The notes: generated by a model from the sequence alone, not told the origin. A stretch of DNA of 64,000 nt from Gordionus sp. m RMFG-2023 (GCF_954871325.1 NC_088775.1:83925561-83989560), one strand, 5' to 3'; positions 12,687 to 26,135 are shown, numbered from the stretch's first letter. Numbers and translations: made by a program.

Positions 12687-14113
12687 CAGGCGCGTAGTCA
12701 GAAGTTTCGGGAAGGGGGGGGGGAGGAGTAATTTTTTTATATTAAAATAGTTAGAACATTGGAAATTTATTAGAAATATTCACTATATTAAATTTATTAT
12801 AGACAATATTTTAAAAAATGACAATTTCGAACACAAAATAATAAAATATTGGAAAATAAATAATATTTTAGAGCTAATATAATATTTTAAATATTATAGC
12901 TATATAAAACCTTAAGTAAATTACAAAAAATTTAGAATTAGATATTAAATTTTGATACGAGAAGGTAATCAAATTATCGGTCATAAATGGAAATTTATTC
13001 TTCTATTTCTAAGCGATTGTGACAATTTTTCAAAATTTACTCAGTATTAGGTATTATATCTATATGTACATTAAGCAGAACTAGTCCATTCAAGATTTTC
13101 TGATGTCATACTTCTGAGATAAGTTGTTGTTTTTATTCTGCATAATGAAGAAAAGGTTCTCTCATATATGTTTATACTACTTGGCATTTTTGACAAAAAT
13201 GATTCCATGGTTCTTGGAAGATATATTAATCTTTTACACCAAGATTTAAGTTCTAAAATTAATCCGCCTTCAGATACATATATATATCCTTGAATAAAAT
13301 TGTACTAAATATTTAATCCTCAGATGGATTTATAGGTATAATAGTATTTGTAAATTGAATGGAGTCATTTTATGATTCACAAATGATTGGTTTGAAAAAT
13401 GTGTCCTAAAGTGGAATAATAACGATTATTTTATACTAATACTTAATTTAGTATGCATTAATGCTGGAACGATTTGTTTGTCTGGGCGCAAGTCGTTCAC
13501 CTCAACAACCACACAAATCTCGTAAAATCTTGGCCTATATTATTTATTAATTTTCTAAGTTTAATATAATAATCTGGCAATTCTCATAACCTCACCTAAA
13601 GCCAAATCATTTTTTTAAAAATATTGCATAAAATTGTTGTGTAAATTATAAATACATTCCAATGCTAAAGAAATCGGCTGTCTTATTGAACCTAATAATA
13701 TATCAGCTTCGATGAAATATTTGGTTCAAGTTATTCTGATATTTTTTAAATGGAGATCAAAATATCTTTTAGATGCAAAAACTCTGTTACGCTTATTTAT
13801 CAGTTTCTTTTTTCTTGTAGTTCAGGAAGTCTCAGAAATAATTCTTAATAGCAAATTCTGTCCTAATAATAATTATTAGTAGAAATAAATTAAATATAAA
13901 TTTATTGATAAAATATTTACCCATTAAAATTAAAAAAAAATGTAAGAAAATCTGTTTTATATTCTTGCAAATTTAAAGTTAATTCACAAGGAAGATGAAT
14001 TTATATTAATTTTAACTTTCTCCTAAAATTAAAATAGAATATAATCTTTAGAATACTTATAAATTCACAACCTATCCACCCCCCTCCTCCTCCGCCCGCT
14101 GACTATGAGCTTG
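12687..14113 (-). mobile_element. hAT element with G-tract termini and ZMYM1-like transposase remnant
   Basis: Left end CAGGCGCGTAGTCAG is followed by a G run. The right end read inward is CAAGCTCATAGTCAG, also followed by a G-rich stretch (12 of 15 matches). Candidate 8-bp duplications are AAAAGAAT and AAATGATT (6 of 8). The minus strand at about 13190-13080 encodes ERTFSSLCRIKTTTYLRS and then MTSENLEW, which matches the C-terminal hAT dimerisation region of ZMYM1-like transposases. Further upstream, minus-strand codons near 13700-13620 resemble the preceding helical region. Frames are interrupted many times, so it is inactive. It links the G-tract element class to hAT transposases. Confidence 0.75.
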
Positions 14114-15802
14114 AAATGATTGTAGGTATAAGATTGCTCATTAAAATTGAAAGTTAAAAGCTGAGGTATCTATTAAATGAAAAATAAGATAATCAAGGAA
14201 AAAATTATACTTATTGGAAAAATAATACTTTGAATATTTAAATTGTTACTTGTATTAGGTTTTGTTTCATTCTGATTGTGTAGAGTCATCTAGTAAATAA
14301 TAGTAAATAGATAATTATATATTTCCTTTCATACTTTATAATTAACTCTGACTCTCCACCATTTTATTTTTGAATATGGTAAACCGGAAGAATTAATAAT
14401 AATAAAAAAAATTGATGCTGCCATAAGCAAATATTTATTTTAAATTTAGTAAGAAAACTATTCAAACGAAATATTAATGCAATGTTTAAATTGGTGCTAA
14501 TTATTTCAAAATTGGGTGGTAATTTAAAAAAAAATAAGGTACTACTCCATTCAAAATTAGTGCTGATTAAAAGGAGTGTTGTAGCACCCAAAACACCAAG
14601 CTCAATGCTCCTGATTATTAGATTCTAATGACAATTTGTATAATTGGATGTAAAATAGAGCATTAAATTTGATCCCGAGTACAGTTAAAACCGCTTAATT
14701 GCAATTATATTTAAATGCTAAAAAATTGAGCTATCATATTGTTAAACCGACAGTGGCATAATGTTAAAATATATTTTTAAATTCAACCTGTTAATTGCGA
14801 ATATCGGATAAATGTGAAATATATGAAGTCTCATTTTTATATTAATAACTCTTATTTTATCGGATAAGTGGCGAAGTGGCGAGTTTGAAATTGGAGATTA
14901 GCCCTAAATAATTTCAGAAAATTATTATTGAATTTACATTGGAATTAAATCTTTCCTTTACTTATTACCACCTGATCTCAATTCAAGATGCTAACTAATT
15001 TTACTTTATACTTAAATATTTATTATTCATTTTTAGAATAAAAATATTAAGACTTAAACAAGAGGCTGAGGCATAGACGAAAGATTGGCAAAATTTTACG
15101 ATTTCCAGTTATTCCATTATTTAAATGCCGTTGTAGAAAAGGTATCAGGGGCTGTGAATCCGAACCCTTCGAACCTTAATATTTTACTGAACCATGACTC
15201 CTAGCCACTAATCTTCCTTTTAAAAAATTTATGATCATTTTTATAGAAGGAAATGATATAAACAAGTTTTATAATAAATATTTACCCTTGAGGTATTTAA
15301 AGAAACCATAAAGGATATGCCATATTTTTTTAAAAAAACTGGGTACATAATATATTGCCATTTTTACAAAAATAATATTGTTTTTGATTTTAAAGTATGG
15401 CTCTGCTAGTACTGTGAAGCATTAAATCTAAAGTATTATTTTTTTTTACCTTTAATTCATACGAAATATTAGAATATTTATTATTTGATGAATTTTAAGA
15501 GTTTTTTATATAGAAAATAAAATCTATCCTTATTGTGACATAACCTAAGATTACATTGTTGTTTTAGCTCAATAATTGTTTTATTGCAACTTTCAAAAGT
15601 TTTTTCCCCGAGGAAGTAGCTATTGCAGAGTGTGGCTTTTAGAAAATTTTTTTTTTGGATCTGTTAGATTTTTATCTTTGACCATTTTTACATCGGAATA
15701 TTTTTACCTGTATTTTGTATATTGTTTCAAAGGAGGAAAATTGAAAAAACGCTTCACTATATAATTTTTCCAACATTTCCCAACTGACTAATTAATATAA
15801 AT
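14114..15802. other. Intergenic, no feature recognised
   Basis: This is A+T-rich sequence. A short island at about 15140-15190 (GGGGCTGTGAATCCG, CCCTTCGAACC) looks like the eroded end of an element of the type with GAACC words seen at 27560-27690, but no partner end was found. Two 60-75 codon ORFs are low-complexity. Confidence 0.5.
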
Positions 15803-16320
15803 TAGAGGCCTGCAGAGGTACTATTTGCACGGCCCAGCCTAGCCCGGTCCGGGTATATATATAAAAAATTAAAATACTAGCGCCGGGTCTTTTATATTCA
15901 TTTTTTAAAAGAAATTAAGTTGGGCCGGATTTTGTAAAATGTTTTTTTTAAATTTATGGTTCAGATTTACTGGTATCTGGTTTTTTAATTTAGGCTCTCA
16001 TTAAATTGCAATTTATGTTAATGTTAAATTTTAAAAAAAGTAAAGTTATATAAGTTATTTTATAACTCGGATATAATACTTTGAAGAAAAAAAAAGGTAT
16101 GTGAAGTTTTAACTAACTATACATAATATTTTGGCCTTCTTATAATTTAAAAAAATAAAGGAATTATTTTGCAATATTTTTTTTATATAATAGATGAATA
16201 TACGATATATTTCCAAAAAATGTTTAAAAAAAACAAAAAGTGTTTAAAAGAAAACTTTCCTCCTCCCAGTAAATATTTGTCATTTTAGGACAAGCAGGTT
16301 CTCTAGACCCTAGTTTAATG
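15803..16320. mobile_element. GGCCCG-rich element, copy with TAGAGGCCTGCAGAGG end
   Basis: The left end TAGAGGCCTGCAGAGG is followed by TACTATTTGCACGGCCC and CCCGGTCCGGG. The same opening appears reversed at 55180 and 30058, and in direct orientation at 37105. The right end is uncertain; a candidate is the GCAGGTTCTCTAGACCC stretch near 16290-16310, which resembles CCAGGTCCTTTAGACCCC near 37395. No target duplication was verified. Confidence 0.5.
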
Positions 16321-17815
16321 GCGCAGATCTGATGACTAAAATATAAGATAGATACTGATCTGACTGTAACTATGAATGGCGACTATTATATTCCCCCCCC
16401 CCTCCACCTCTGCTTAAAATATCAGTTATGCTTCGAGGAAACCTTGGCTTTATCTTAAGTTCTCTTAGTATTTGATTGATTTTCATAACAAAAGTTATCT
16501 TTTTAAAATAAATAAGTATTAGATTTTTTTGTTTTCATTGTTTTTAAATTAAAAACTTTTTCGGATTAAATATTAATTTAATGAAATTTTCCTATGAATA
16601 AATTAACGGTGATCGTCAACTTTTTATTTAAAAAAAAATACAAATTTTTTTGACTAAAATTTGTTATAAAAAAAAATGAAAACTATGAATTTCCCTTATT
16701 AATTCTTATTAATTTTCTTTACTAAATAATAATTTTATTTTTATTTTGCCAAATTGATTTCAAATAGAAAATTTATAAATCAATTTGAGATTAATATAAA
16801 ATTTTTTTTTATGCAAATAAACATATATACATATAGGGATTTAAAAGAAAAAATTGAATTTCTTATTTTATAAAATAATGAGCAGATTTGTAATTGTGAT
16901 GGAGAATTGTTAACGCCAAAAAGAATTTTTGATTTATAAAAATAAAATATAATATGACTTTAATTTAGATGACTCTATTTACATTTCAGGAGAGAGAGAA
17001 AAAATATATATAAATATAAAATTAATCTTTAAAAATTATGTCACACACAATATAAAGTCTATGGTTTTATGTAATACATTTTTTTGTCAAGCATTCTAAT
17101 TTCGATAAGATTTGGAAATCTATCTTAGCAAATGGATTAGCAAATTTTTTCTTATTTTTGTGATAAATTTTACAAATCAAAAATTATATGCTAAGTTTTA
17201 TCTAAAATAATTTACATATTTCAAAGTTCTTTCAAAAAAAATTCAATTTTATTTATGTTGTATCCAGCCATTGTTGGGTGAGTGAACACACCGGATAGAA
17301 AAGAACCTAAAGGTATTATGATTATTAGGGGAGTCGGCTAGTTTAGGCGCAATCTGAGGGAGGGAGATAGAAGGGAAGGATTCATCAACGGAATTGTGAG
17401 CCCTAGTCATAGTGGTTGCTTTTACCATTACGATGGAAGATTCTTGATTAAGGTAAGATGACAATTCTATTCTTTTTTTAATTTGTGGGTTCAAATGTAT
17501 TACTATAAACTTCGTGGGTATAAAATAATATGCATTAAAATTACTGGAAATTATATAAAAAACATATAAATGTCTCCCTTATTTTAAATTTCAGCCTTAC
17601 ATTCCTTAATTATTTATACAACCAATCACATTAATTATTAAAAAAAGTGCGATATTTTTATGCACATATTTTGTTCAGACAATCCTTACCAATTACATAT
17701 GGTAAATCCAAAAAAATTAACTTAGTTGTCACAACTGTGGTAATAATATATTTGCTTAACCACTACAATTATATTGCCTTAAATTAACAACACATTTGTG
17801 TTGCTGTTAACGAAT
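16321..17815. other. Intergenic, no feature recognised
   Basis: A+T-rich DNA with a C run at about 16390-16403 next to CTCCACCTCTGC, probably the stub of a G-tract element. The 81-codon minus-strand ORF at 17494-17249 is the least A+T-rich part but matches no family I know. Confidence 0.5.
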
Positions 17816-19514
17816 CAGGTCCGACTCTAGCTGCACCCATTGGGGGGGGGGTGCAAACAAAAATGGGAGGGGGGGATTAAAAAAATTCCCCCAAACACCA
17901 TAGATACGATTTTATTTGAAAATCCGACATATAAAAATAACAATAATCAAATATGATAAATTTAGATGGAAGATAAGAATTTACAAATCTGGAAAGAAAT
18001 AAGTTGATTTAATGATTTTACAAATATTATATAGTAACGTTGATATAGTTTAATTGTGCTTGTATATTGTTAGGGATTCAATTATAAAATGTATGTAATT
18101 TAGAAAATATTTATAGCTATATTCAATTGGTATTATGTCAATGATTGAGCAGTGTATAAATAAAAATAAAGCATCAACAATATAATTTTGGTTGAGATGC
18201 ACTTTTAAATACATTGAAAATATTTCCAAAATTAATCGGTTATGTTTTTCCCATGTCCTAATAAAATCAAGTTACCCGTACTTATATCAATGCTAGAACG
18301 TTCATCTGATTTAATAATTTTATTTAATGGTGAAAAGTTTCACAACTCTATATGGATGATCTAAACTTGGTACAGAATATTTAGAACACATTTGGAAATG
18401 CATTTTTGTATGGGTATAGAAATTTGACAAAATCTGATGTAAAACAATCTTTATAATTTTCTAAACTCTTAACAAATAAATTTTTAACAATCTCAATTTC
18501 ATATACTAATCCCACTTCAGTAATATTATTTGTCAATAAAGGTTTTAATTTATTTATGTCTAGAAAATTAAAATGGGCATCTTGATTTAAATTATATTTT
18601 AATTTGGTAATTAGTTTATACAAAAAAATTGGAAATCTTTTAGTCTTTATGATCCTCTTCTTCTAGGTATTCTGCAATTATAATATTTCTCAAGGCCCAT
18701 GTATATAAAAACTTTCTTCCAGTAGGTAAAACTCATTTTGGTAAAGATTTGATTCACCATTCTTTAAATTATAGATTTTACAAGGAAGATATATATTCAA
18801 CCTATACGTATTTATTAAACTTTAAAGAAATCTTCTTCCACTGTTAGTAACAGATTTTTACCAATATTGTTGTTAAAAAGCCCAATTTGGGTAGATTTTT
18901 AGAAACGACCCAATTAAGATATTTGCCAAAATGATACTATATAAGTCTCGTCACTTGGCAAATAGATGTCCAAACCTTTCTATCATCTATGAGCAAAAAT
19001 CTCCAGACTTATATAACATTATTTTGGGTTATAATTTTGATCTGGCTGTTTTTTAATATCAATCCAAATCGGGCTTTTTAATACACCTAGATGTTAGCCT
19101 ATTTGATGATACCTGATTTAAATCAGTTGTAAAATATTTGCAATAAGAATAACTTAAAAATCTAACCTATCCATTTTGTTTTTGCAAGCTCAGGCTCATT
19201 TTCCATATTCTGAATCTTGGCATTTTGATCATTTTCATTTTTTCACCATATTAACTACATCTACATTTTCTCCTTCCTCATTACAATATGAGGCACGTTG
19301 GCGCTATAGGGCAATTCAGCAGACATGAATAAATAGTTTTTTTAACCTACAGTGGTTTGAACAACAGTTATTTCTCTCCCGATACATTCTTATTTTTAAA
19401 AAATTTATAAAAAAATATAAAAAATATTCAAGGAACCAATTAAACTAAAATAAAAAAAAAATTTTTGGAGGGTGGGGAGTTAAAAGTTGTCAAATAGATC
19501 TAGAATCGGGCCTG
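17816..19514. mobile_element. 1.7-kb hAT-type element with G-tract left end, nested MITE inside
   Basis: Duplications TAACGAAT (17808-17815) and TAACAAAT (19515-19522) match at 7 of 8 positions. Ends are inverted: CAGGTCCGACTCTAG and, read from the right, CAGGCCCGATTCTAG. A G run follows the left end and a GGAGGGTGGGG stretch precedes the right end. The minus-strand ORF 18623-18381 (80 codons, NFLDINKLKPLLTNN) may be part of a decayed transposase, but I cannot match it securely. A MITE-A relative lies at 18865-19089. Confidence 0.75.
18865..19089. repeat. MITE-A relative nested in the 17816-19514 element
   Basis: It starts TATTGTTGTTAAAAAGCCC and ends GGGCTTTTTAATACACCTA, an inverted pair. 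Its 225 bp fit MITE-A (215-223 bp). The centre carries shared words such as GATGTCCAAACCTTTC and ATGAGCAAAAATCT. The tips have diverged and no target duplication was seen. It forms a sub-family with AAAAAGCCC in place of AAACGGCTC. Confidence 0.65.
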
Positions 19515-22500
19515 TAACAAATCTTTTACCAAACTAAAAAAAGAAGAAGAAAGTTGTGTCTTTGAAGAACAACAGTTCATAAGTCATAAAGTAACCAAAC
19601 ATTCCCAAGCCAGTTTTAATTATACATATCAAATATAACTTTTTTACCCTAGAAGGGTTCTGAATTCGGCTACAAATATCCTTAAAAAAATCTCAACTCT
19701 GAAGATAATCCTTTTTTTTAAAAAATAGAAATACAACAATTTCTAAAAATTTTTAAATTGTAAAATATCAATATTTATAACCATTCTCCAATTTCAAAAA
19801 ATTATTTTGTGTTGTAAATATGCCTGACCGAGGCCAAATGTTTCGACTGAGCTAATCAGTTGATTAACAATATCGAGGTAGAGTCAAGCGCACTAATCCG
19901 ACTCGTAATGTGGGAGTATGAACTCGTGTTTTTTTGTGTCTGACATAGCCCTGCGTTCTCAGTTAGCGTAAATTTGCGGGGAAATATAAGATTACATTAA
20001 TATAATAATTTTCACCCTAACTATGAATGCAGGGCAATACTTCCTCGTTATATCCGTAAACAGAAGTACTATTTTAATGACACAACTGTTTTAAACATTA
20101 TAAATATGGCTTTAAAATTTTGAACAAAAATATAAAATGAGAATTCTTATCATATTTTTTTTAATGTAATTTCCCAAATATAATTACCTAACCCAATCAA
20201 AACCCTAATACCCTAAATATTTAAATATGAGAAAGAAATTATTTCCCGGAAGGGTTAGAATTTCTGTACGCATAATATCGAAATTTTTAAACAAACATAA
20301 AGATCCATTTAACGATATAAATAAAATAAAATACTTATATAACATTTAATACAGGATTTAATTTTTTTCTTTTTTAAATTTCAAATTTTTTTAGAGATAT
20401 AATATTGTGTGAGAAAATATAAAAGTTTGCAGGTGTGTTATTTTTTACGGTAATTTGTCAAAAATATATTTAAATAAAAAGATACAAAAAAAAGAACAAA
20501 AAAATTGAATAAAGACAAGGGTATGGGGGTTAAAACTCAACATGATAGTTAATAATCTAATTATATATTATATAATATTGTAATATTTAAAAAATATTCA
20601 ATTAGTTTTTAAAGTTAAAAATGTTCTCTTTTTGAACTAATGTGAAATTATCAAAAAAAAATTTTCTACCAATAATTAAAGTGTTTCAATCAAACCTTGA
20701 GAATGATGCAAAAAAAAACAATAAAAAAATGTAAGGTTTGGGCAAATATAGATTAATTACTTATGAATGCAAAATGGCATAAATTAAGATGAAACACATT
20801 AAAATGTCAATCAAAATAAGGCACATTTCACCCTGCCCTATAAGTAGCACTTGTTTACGGGAAAAGGACTAATATATGAATTCCTACCATGGTAATTCGG
20901 AAATCCAACAATTTTAAACCATTCATTGATGGCTTTTATTATAAACTAATTTCATCATGCATCATAGAGTATACGCATCTTGTGAATTTAAGAATTGGTT
21001 GCGGACCAATCCTATATTTTATTATATAAAATTTTGATATAAATTTTTGGAAAAAATACAGAATATATGGTAAAAATTGCCTAAAATTTATAAAGTATGG
21101 TTTATTAATTTCTACTGGATTTACTTTTATTTTAAATGTCTGAATTATTTATTAACTTTTTCTGAGTACAGTGGTTCGATGTGCATCGATACCCGGGCTA
21201 GACAAAAAACCGGACCGTGTTTCACTAACATCCATATTGGAATATACTTTCGGGATAATAAGATTTCTCAAATAAAAATCGTTTTTAGTGTAAAGTTAAG
21301 AGATTTCGAATCCATATGGGAAGATTTCCAGATTAGTTATTCTAAAAAGCCATTAGAGTCCCGCATAAGGAATGTAGTCGGGGGGGGCACAAAAAAATTA
21401 GTGGGCCACTATCAGAAATTTTTAATTAATCGAGCACTGCGTGCCCCCTCCCAAAAAATTTGATTTTCAAACATAAAATATTTTATAAACAAAATGGTGG
21501 TATATTAAATTAATTGTACATTTTTATTCATAAACTAACCCTTCCTTATTTAAATTAGTTCTTAAAAAAGGATATCTAAAATAGGGGAATGCCATTATAG
21601 CTGTCTTGACTAACCGTTTATACTAGCTGTGTTTCCCCACATAGCTACATATATCAAGTTAATGGTGCAAATACACCATTGATAGCAGACATTTACAAGA
21701 GAGAACACAAAAACTATGATGTTTCTGTAAATTTTTTTTAGGAAACATGCCAATTCAGATGCACATCAACCTGCTGAAAAAGGCTGTGAAACCAAAAAAA
21801 AATACCCAGAGATTGCATTAAAAATGGTTAATGACGTTGATAAACAAACCAATATAATATTTAATACCGCATATTATTTTTGAAAAAGCAATCCCCCATT
21901 TGTAGATCTTGAATCTTGAATAGATTAACAATAGCACAATGGTTTAGAGATATGGGACAGATTTAGCATTTTAGGTAATATTTTGCTTTGTTAATAAATT
22001 AAAAGCTTTTCCATAGGTTTGAGTAAAGAACTTCTGATGGTAATATTTCATACCAAAAAATAAATTATAATAATTTAATTTATTTTTTTCTTTAAAAAAT
22101 GAAATTCTAAAAAATTTAATTTATTTTTATCCCCTCTATCTCTCCCCTCATATTTGCCCTTTAATCTTAAGATCAATTTAAGGAGAGAGAGATAAAAAAT
22201 TTGGCGAATTTCGACAAAGATAAAATAATTTATTTTTATATTACCAGTTAATCCTACCCTTTACTCTCTCTTTCCCAACCCAATCTCCTTGTCAAAGATT
22301 AATTTATTTGATTTTTTTTTAACGTGATTAATTAAATTAAATTCAAAAAATAAAAAAGGGGTCTTTAAAAAAAATTTTTTTTGACGTGATTTTATAAAAA
22401 TTTGCATAAATTTAAAATAAAAAATAGATTTCAAATAATCGAATTAAAATCACTTTTCGAATTAAATAGAAAAAAAAAGGAATAAAGTTTAAATTTTATA

Positions 22501-22989
22501 TAATATTGGCTGGGGTTGTTCGGAAGCGTTTCCCGCGATGCGCCCCCATTAAAGACTTAATTGCGAATTTAAGACCCCGAACCTGTAATATTGAATTATC
22601 ATTCATTGACACTAAATGTCTTGAAGATTTTTTTTTCATTACTCCTACATTTTTTTATGACATATTTGGAAAAATTTAAAAGAATGCTTAACCATTTGGC
22701 AGGTCAGCGTCTTTATGAGATAAATTTATTTTGGAGGTAACATGTTAAGATTAATTCCCCTACCCCAGACTCTTTTAGTCCTTACTCCCTTAGACGCCTA
22801 CTAACTACCCCCCAAACTCCCCTGTAAGATATATGGTGCAAAATTATTTGTGCCTCCCCCCTTTCCAGCACCCCCGTGTTACCCTAAATTGTGATAGTGA
22901 GTGGCATAAGAATGTAATTCGAAAGAAAGGGATATTTTCATGGCAGGATTTGCAATAGGTAATTTGTTGTTAAACTATAATTTTTTTTG
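19515..22989. other. Intergenic, scattered G/C-tract debris
   Basis: No gene is recognised. The 128-codon open frame at 21077-21463 begins at a TTG, is unlike any family I know and runs into a hairpin of G and C tracts (21379-21455), so I do not call it a gene. Islands at 22500-22590 and 22750-22880 are C-rich and may be element ends. A CAATTATTAAC-poor, T-rich background fills the rest. Confidence 0.5.
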
Positions 22990-23943
22990 AGGGAATAGAA
23001 CGCCATTCATTACTTACTATTTTCAAAATATAAATAGTAACGCCTTACTTTTTTTTGAGTAACGACAATGCAAAACGTTACTCGTTACTTTAAAATTTTA
23101 ATTATTTTAAGTTTAATAAATATTAAGCCGAGTTTTTAATTCTGGTCAACCACCTAAGTTCATCATTTATATTTTATTCATTACATTTTTGTTGTTGAAT
23201 TATTATTCTAATCCATATTAAATCAATCAAGATATTTTATATTCTCTAATACTAGAATTTATTTTTTAAAGAATACATATCAATAAGTGCCTATTTTTTC
23301 AGGTGAAGATTGTTCAATCCAGTGTTAAACATTTTACACAACTATAAAGAAAATGAAGGGCGCTAAGTCTACACTTTGTAAGTGTTAATTCAAATATTTC
23401 CACCTCGATATCCAACGGCTCAAATAAAAAAAGCATTGATTCAATATTAATTCCAGTGTTGTGCAGATTTAATTTAAAACATTTCCATATTTTTTAATTC
23501 GTTTGTAAGTAATAATTAAGTTGTAAAGATTGATAAGAATATATAAATAAATATGTTATTTTAACAATTTTTTTGCAAATCAAATAATTTTATTTTCAAA
23601 TAAATTAAAATATATGGAAATGTTTTAAATTAAATCTGAACAACACTGTAGATAAATGTAAAAAATAAAATAAAAATGAAGAACTTTGGTAGTTGATCAA
23701 AAATAAAAACTCGGTTTAAATTATTTATAAAATTAAAATTTATAAAATATATATTTAACAAAAAATTTTAAGAAAAAATTTAAAGACAAACCAATAACGT
23801 TTTGCGTTATCGTTACTAAGAAAAACGCGTTACTCGTTACCTTTTGAAACAAGTAACGAATGGCGTTCTTTTTTCAACAAAAAGGTAACGACATTAATAA
23901 CGACGTTATCGTTACCGAGGGGGGTGGGGTTACTTGACAGTAC
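22990..23943. mobile_element. Inverted-repeat element with GTTACTCGTTAC arms
   Basis: The left arm reads GAACGCCATTCATTACTTAC and later AAAACGTTACTCGTTACTTT. The right arm read inward has GAACGCCATTCGTTACTTG, then GTAACGAGTAACGCG and AACGCAAAACGTTATTGG. The order of blocks is mirrored over several hundred bases. The right arm continues about 60 bp further, through GTCGTTATTAATG to GGGGTGGGGTT, so the left tip is lost. No transposase is visible. A 195-bp MITE splits the middle. Confidence 0.7.
23454..23648. repeat. 195-bp MITE with CAGTGTTGT ends, nested
   Basis: The two ends form a near-perfect inverted repeat of about 40 bp, starting CAGTGTTGTGCAGATTTAAT and, read from the right, CAGTGTTGTTCAGATTTAAT. 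Both arms continue through AAAACATTTCCATAT. The terminal word fits hAT-type MITEs, but the flanking bases show no clear 8-bp duplication. Confidence 0.75.
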
Positions 23944-25200
23944 TATTTTTCCAATAAAAGCCTAAAGTTTTCATGTATATTGATTTAATTACAAGTTAAT
24001 TATTTACAATAAATGAGAGCAGGTGCGCAAGGGTGGCGGAGGAACTAATTCCTCCTCCCCCAAGCCAAAAAATCCAGATGCCGGCTAAAATATTTTTAAA
24101 AAAATATTACTGAATTTAAATTTATTTGTCACAATCACCGCAGAATTATATAACTAATTTATTCTACGAATTAATATCGATTTCAAATTTGTCTTGGCGT
24201 TATATTAATCGATCATTTTATAATTTCTCGATTATACTTAAAACTTTTTCACTGCAAAACTAAGTAAAATATTTCAAAAAAATGGCATCGATATGATTGA
24301 GACTAAGAGAATAACTGAAGGCATTATATTGGAACATAAAGGAAATAAGGGCAAATTTTAGGACTGTGCCGATATTAAAATGACTTGCATATAAATGTGT
24401 ATATATATCTTAGAATTGGCACTAGATTGGCAGCTAATTTTTTTATGCATAAACATCTTGGAAATATCGATATAAAATTAAAACTTGTTATAAAATTAAA
24501 TTATTACAAGGAGGCTTCAGAATTGGTGGATCAAGAATTTGTTCTAGATCGGATGGGCAAAAAATTGTTGCAAACCGATCCACAAACATAGGCTCATTTC
24601 ATTCTCCTGTGCTGACTTTTCATTAAATATTCTTGTTTGATAAATTGTTTTAAAGTTTCATTAACATTCCAAGATGATTATGCACTAAAAATACTGATAG
24701 TCTTGTGGCAATTTAATATCGGCAAAAATATCGGCACAAACTACACTATTTTCATAATGTCATTGTTATGTCAAAAGCAGAGCTCTATGAATTTAATATT
24801 TATCTACCTCGACTCGCAGTAAAATATGCCTATCGTTCCAATATTAATATAGTGTCAGTCGAAGAATTTACCATAAAATACTTTTTCCCCCTTTTGGATA
24901 CTTTTATGACTAAAATGAATGAAAGATTATAGATTCATCAGACAGCACTCACAAATTCGCAAATTTATAACCGCAGAATTTTTCCGATTCTATTTCAAAT
25001 CTTGTTGGAGGAAAAATTAAATATTTGACAGATTTTTTGAATGTTAAGCATCCCATGATGCATTATACTAGCTGAATGCTAACTAAAGGTTAAATATAAT
25101 ATAATACTCTTCGAATAATTTCGAACACATTTAAGATTATTTTCCTAATGTATAAAAATTATTATATATTTATATACCTATGAAAGAATATTTCATTCTA
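23944..25200. other. Intergenic with a possible hAT remnant
   Basis: TAGGACTGTGCCGATATT at 24359 and ATATCGGCACAAACTACACTA ending at 24748 could be the two ends of a relative of the 10504 element. The flanks show no duplication, so this stays tentative. GCAGGTGCGCAAGGGTGG near 24022 looks like a G-tract element tip. No gene is recognised. Confidence 0.4.
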
Positions 25201-25390
25201 TGGCTCGATAGCCGATTTTTAAAAAACCAGAAAAATATTGCTTAAGCCTTGAGATTTCGCTAATAGATGTCCAAACCAAGATCTTCAGGCTTGCATAATA
25301 TTTTTCTAGAAAATATATTAGTTTAAACGCTTTAAAAAATGGGCTCAAATTCAACCGTTCAAAAACATCACTAAGAGTTCCTCTGAATAG
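25201..25390. repeat. Degenerate MITE-A copy
   Basis: It opens TGGCTCGATAGCCGATTTTTA and carries CAGAAAAATATTGCTTAAGC, GAGATTTCGCTAATAGATG and TCTTCAGGCTTGCATAATA in the MITE-A order. The terminal TAGTGTTGTT words are lost. Confidence 0.65.
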
Positions 25391-25809
25391 ATTGGATGGG
25401 TGTTGGCCCTTCTCAATATACATAGGGAGCTAACACCAAGGACTGATGATCACTGAAAAATTAGCTCAATTCCAAGAATATTGAATTTTACATTATAAAA
25501 ATATAATATGCTTTCTAATTATATTTTACCATTTTTGGATATACCATATTTTGTTTCGTTAATATTTTGAAAATTTATATAAATGCAATAATTCTTAAGA
25601 TTATTTTTGTGCATTAATCTATATTCCGATATTATTTTTTTTTTAAATATAATAAAAATTTATATATCATTTTTACATGCTTAAAAGTTAATATATTTTT
25701 TTACAAAGTTATTTTTCGAGACATTTATTTCACAATAATTCATACGCCGATTAATATACATATTATATTTTATAATTAATTTATATTTGAATTTGTTTTA
25801 GAGTTATAG

Positions 25810-25915
25810 TAGTGTTGTTAAATAACTCGATTTGAGCCGGTTTTTAAAAACGGTTAACTCAAGATTTTAGCCAGAAAAATATAGCCTAAGCCATGAGATT
25901 TCGCTAATAGATAGC
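25810..25915. repeat. Left half of a MITE-A copy
   Basis: It starts TAGTGTTGTTAAATAACTCG, continues with GAGCCGGTTTTTAAAAACGG, and stops after TTTCGCTAATAGATA. The right arm is missing. Confidence 0.75.
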
Positions 25916-26135
25916 GCTCTAATACTAAACCTCTTTTGGTAACATGGCTTCAAATTTTTAATTAAAAAAAAACATGCTAGGCTAAGAAAAAAAATATATT
26001 AATCAAATTTCAATAATTAATTCTAGAGACCTAAAGAACTGGTTGAATGAATCTAAATGGAGCTTTGGGTAGAAATCGAAAACCGGTTATAATTTTCTTA
26101 TTTATTTTTCTCTGGGTTAAACATGCCCTCCCATT

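Noticed and set aside
21077-21463. 128-codon plus-strand open frame
   Set aside because: It starts at TTG, not ATG, matches no family I know and ends in a G/C-tract hairpin typical of element debris here.
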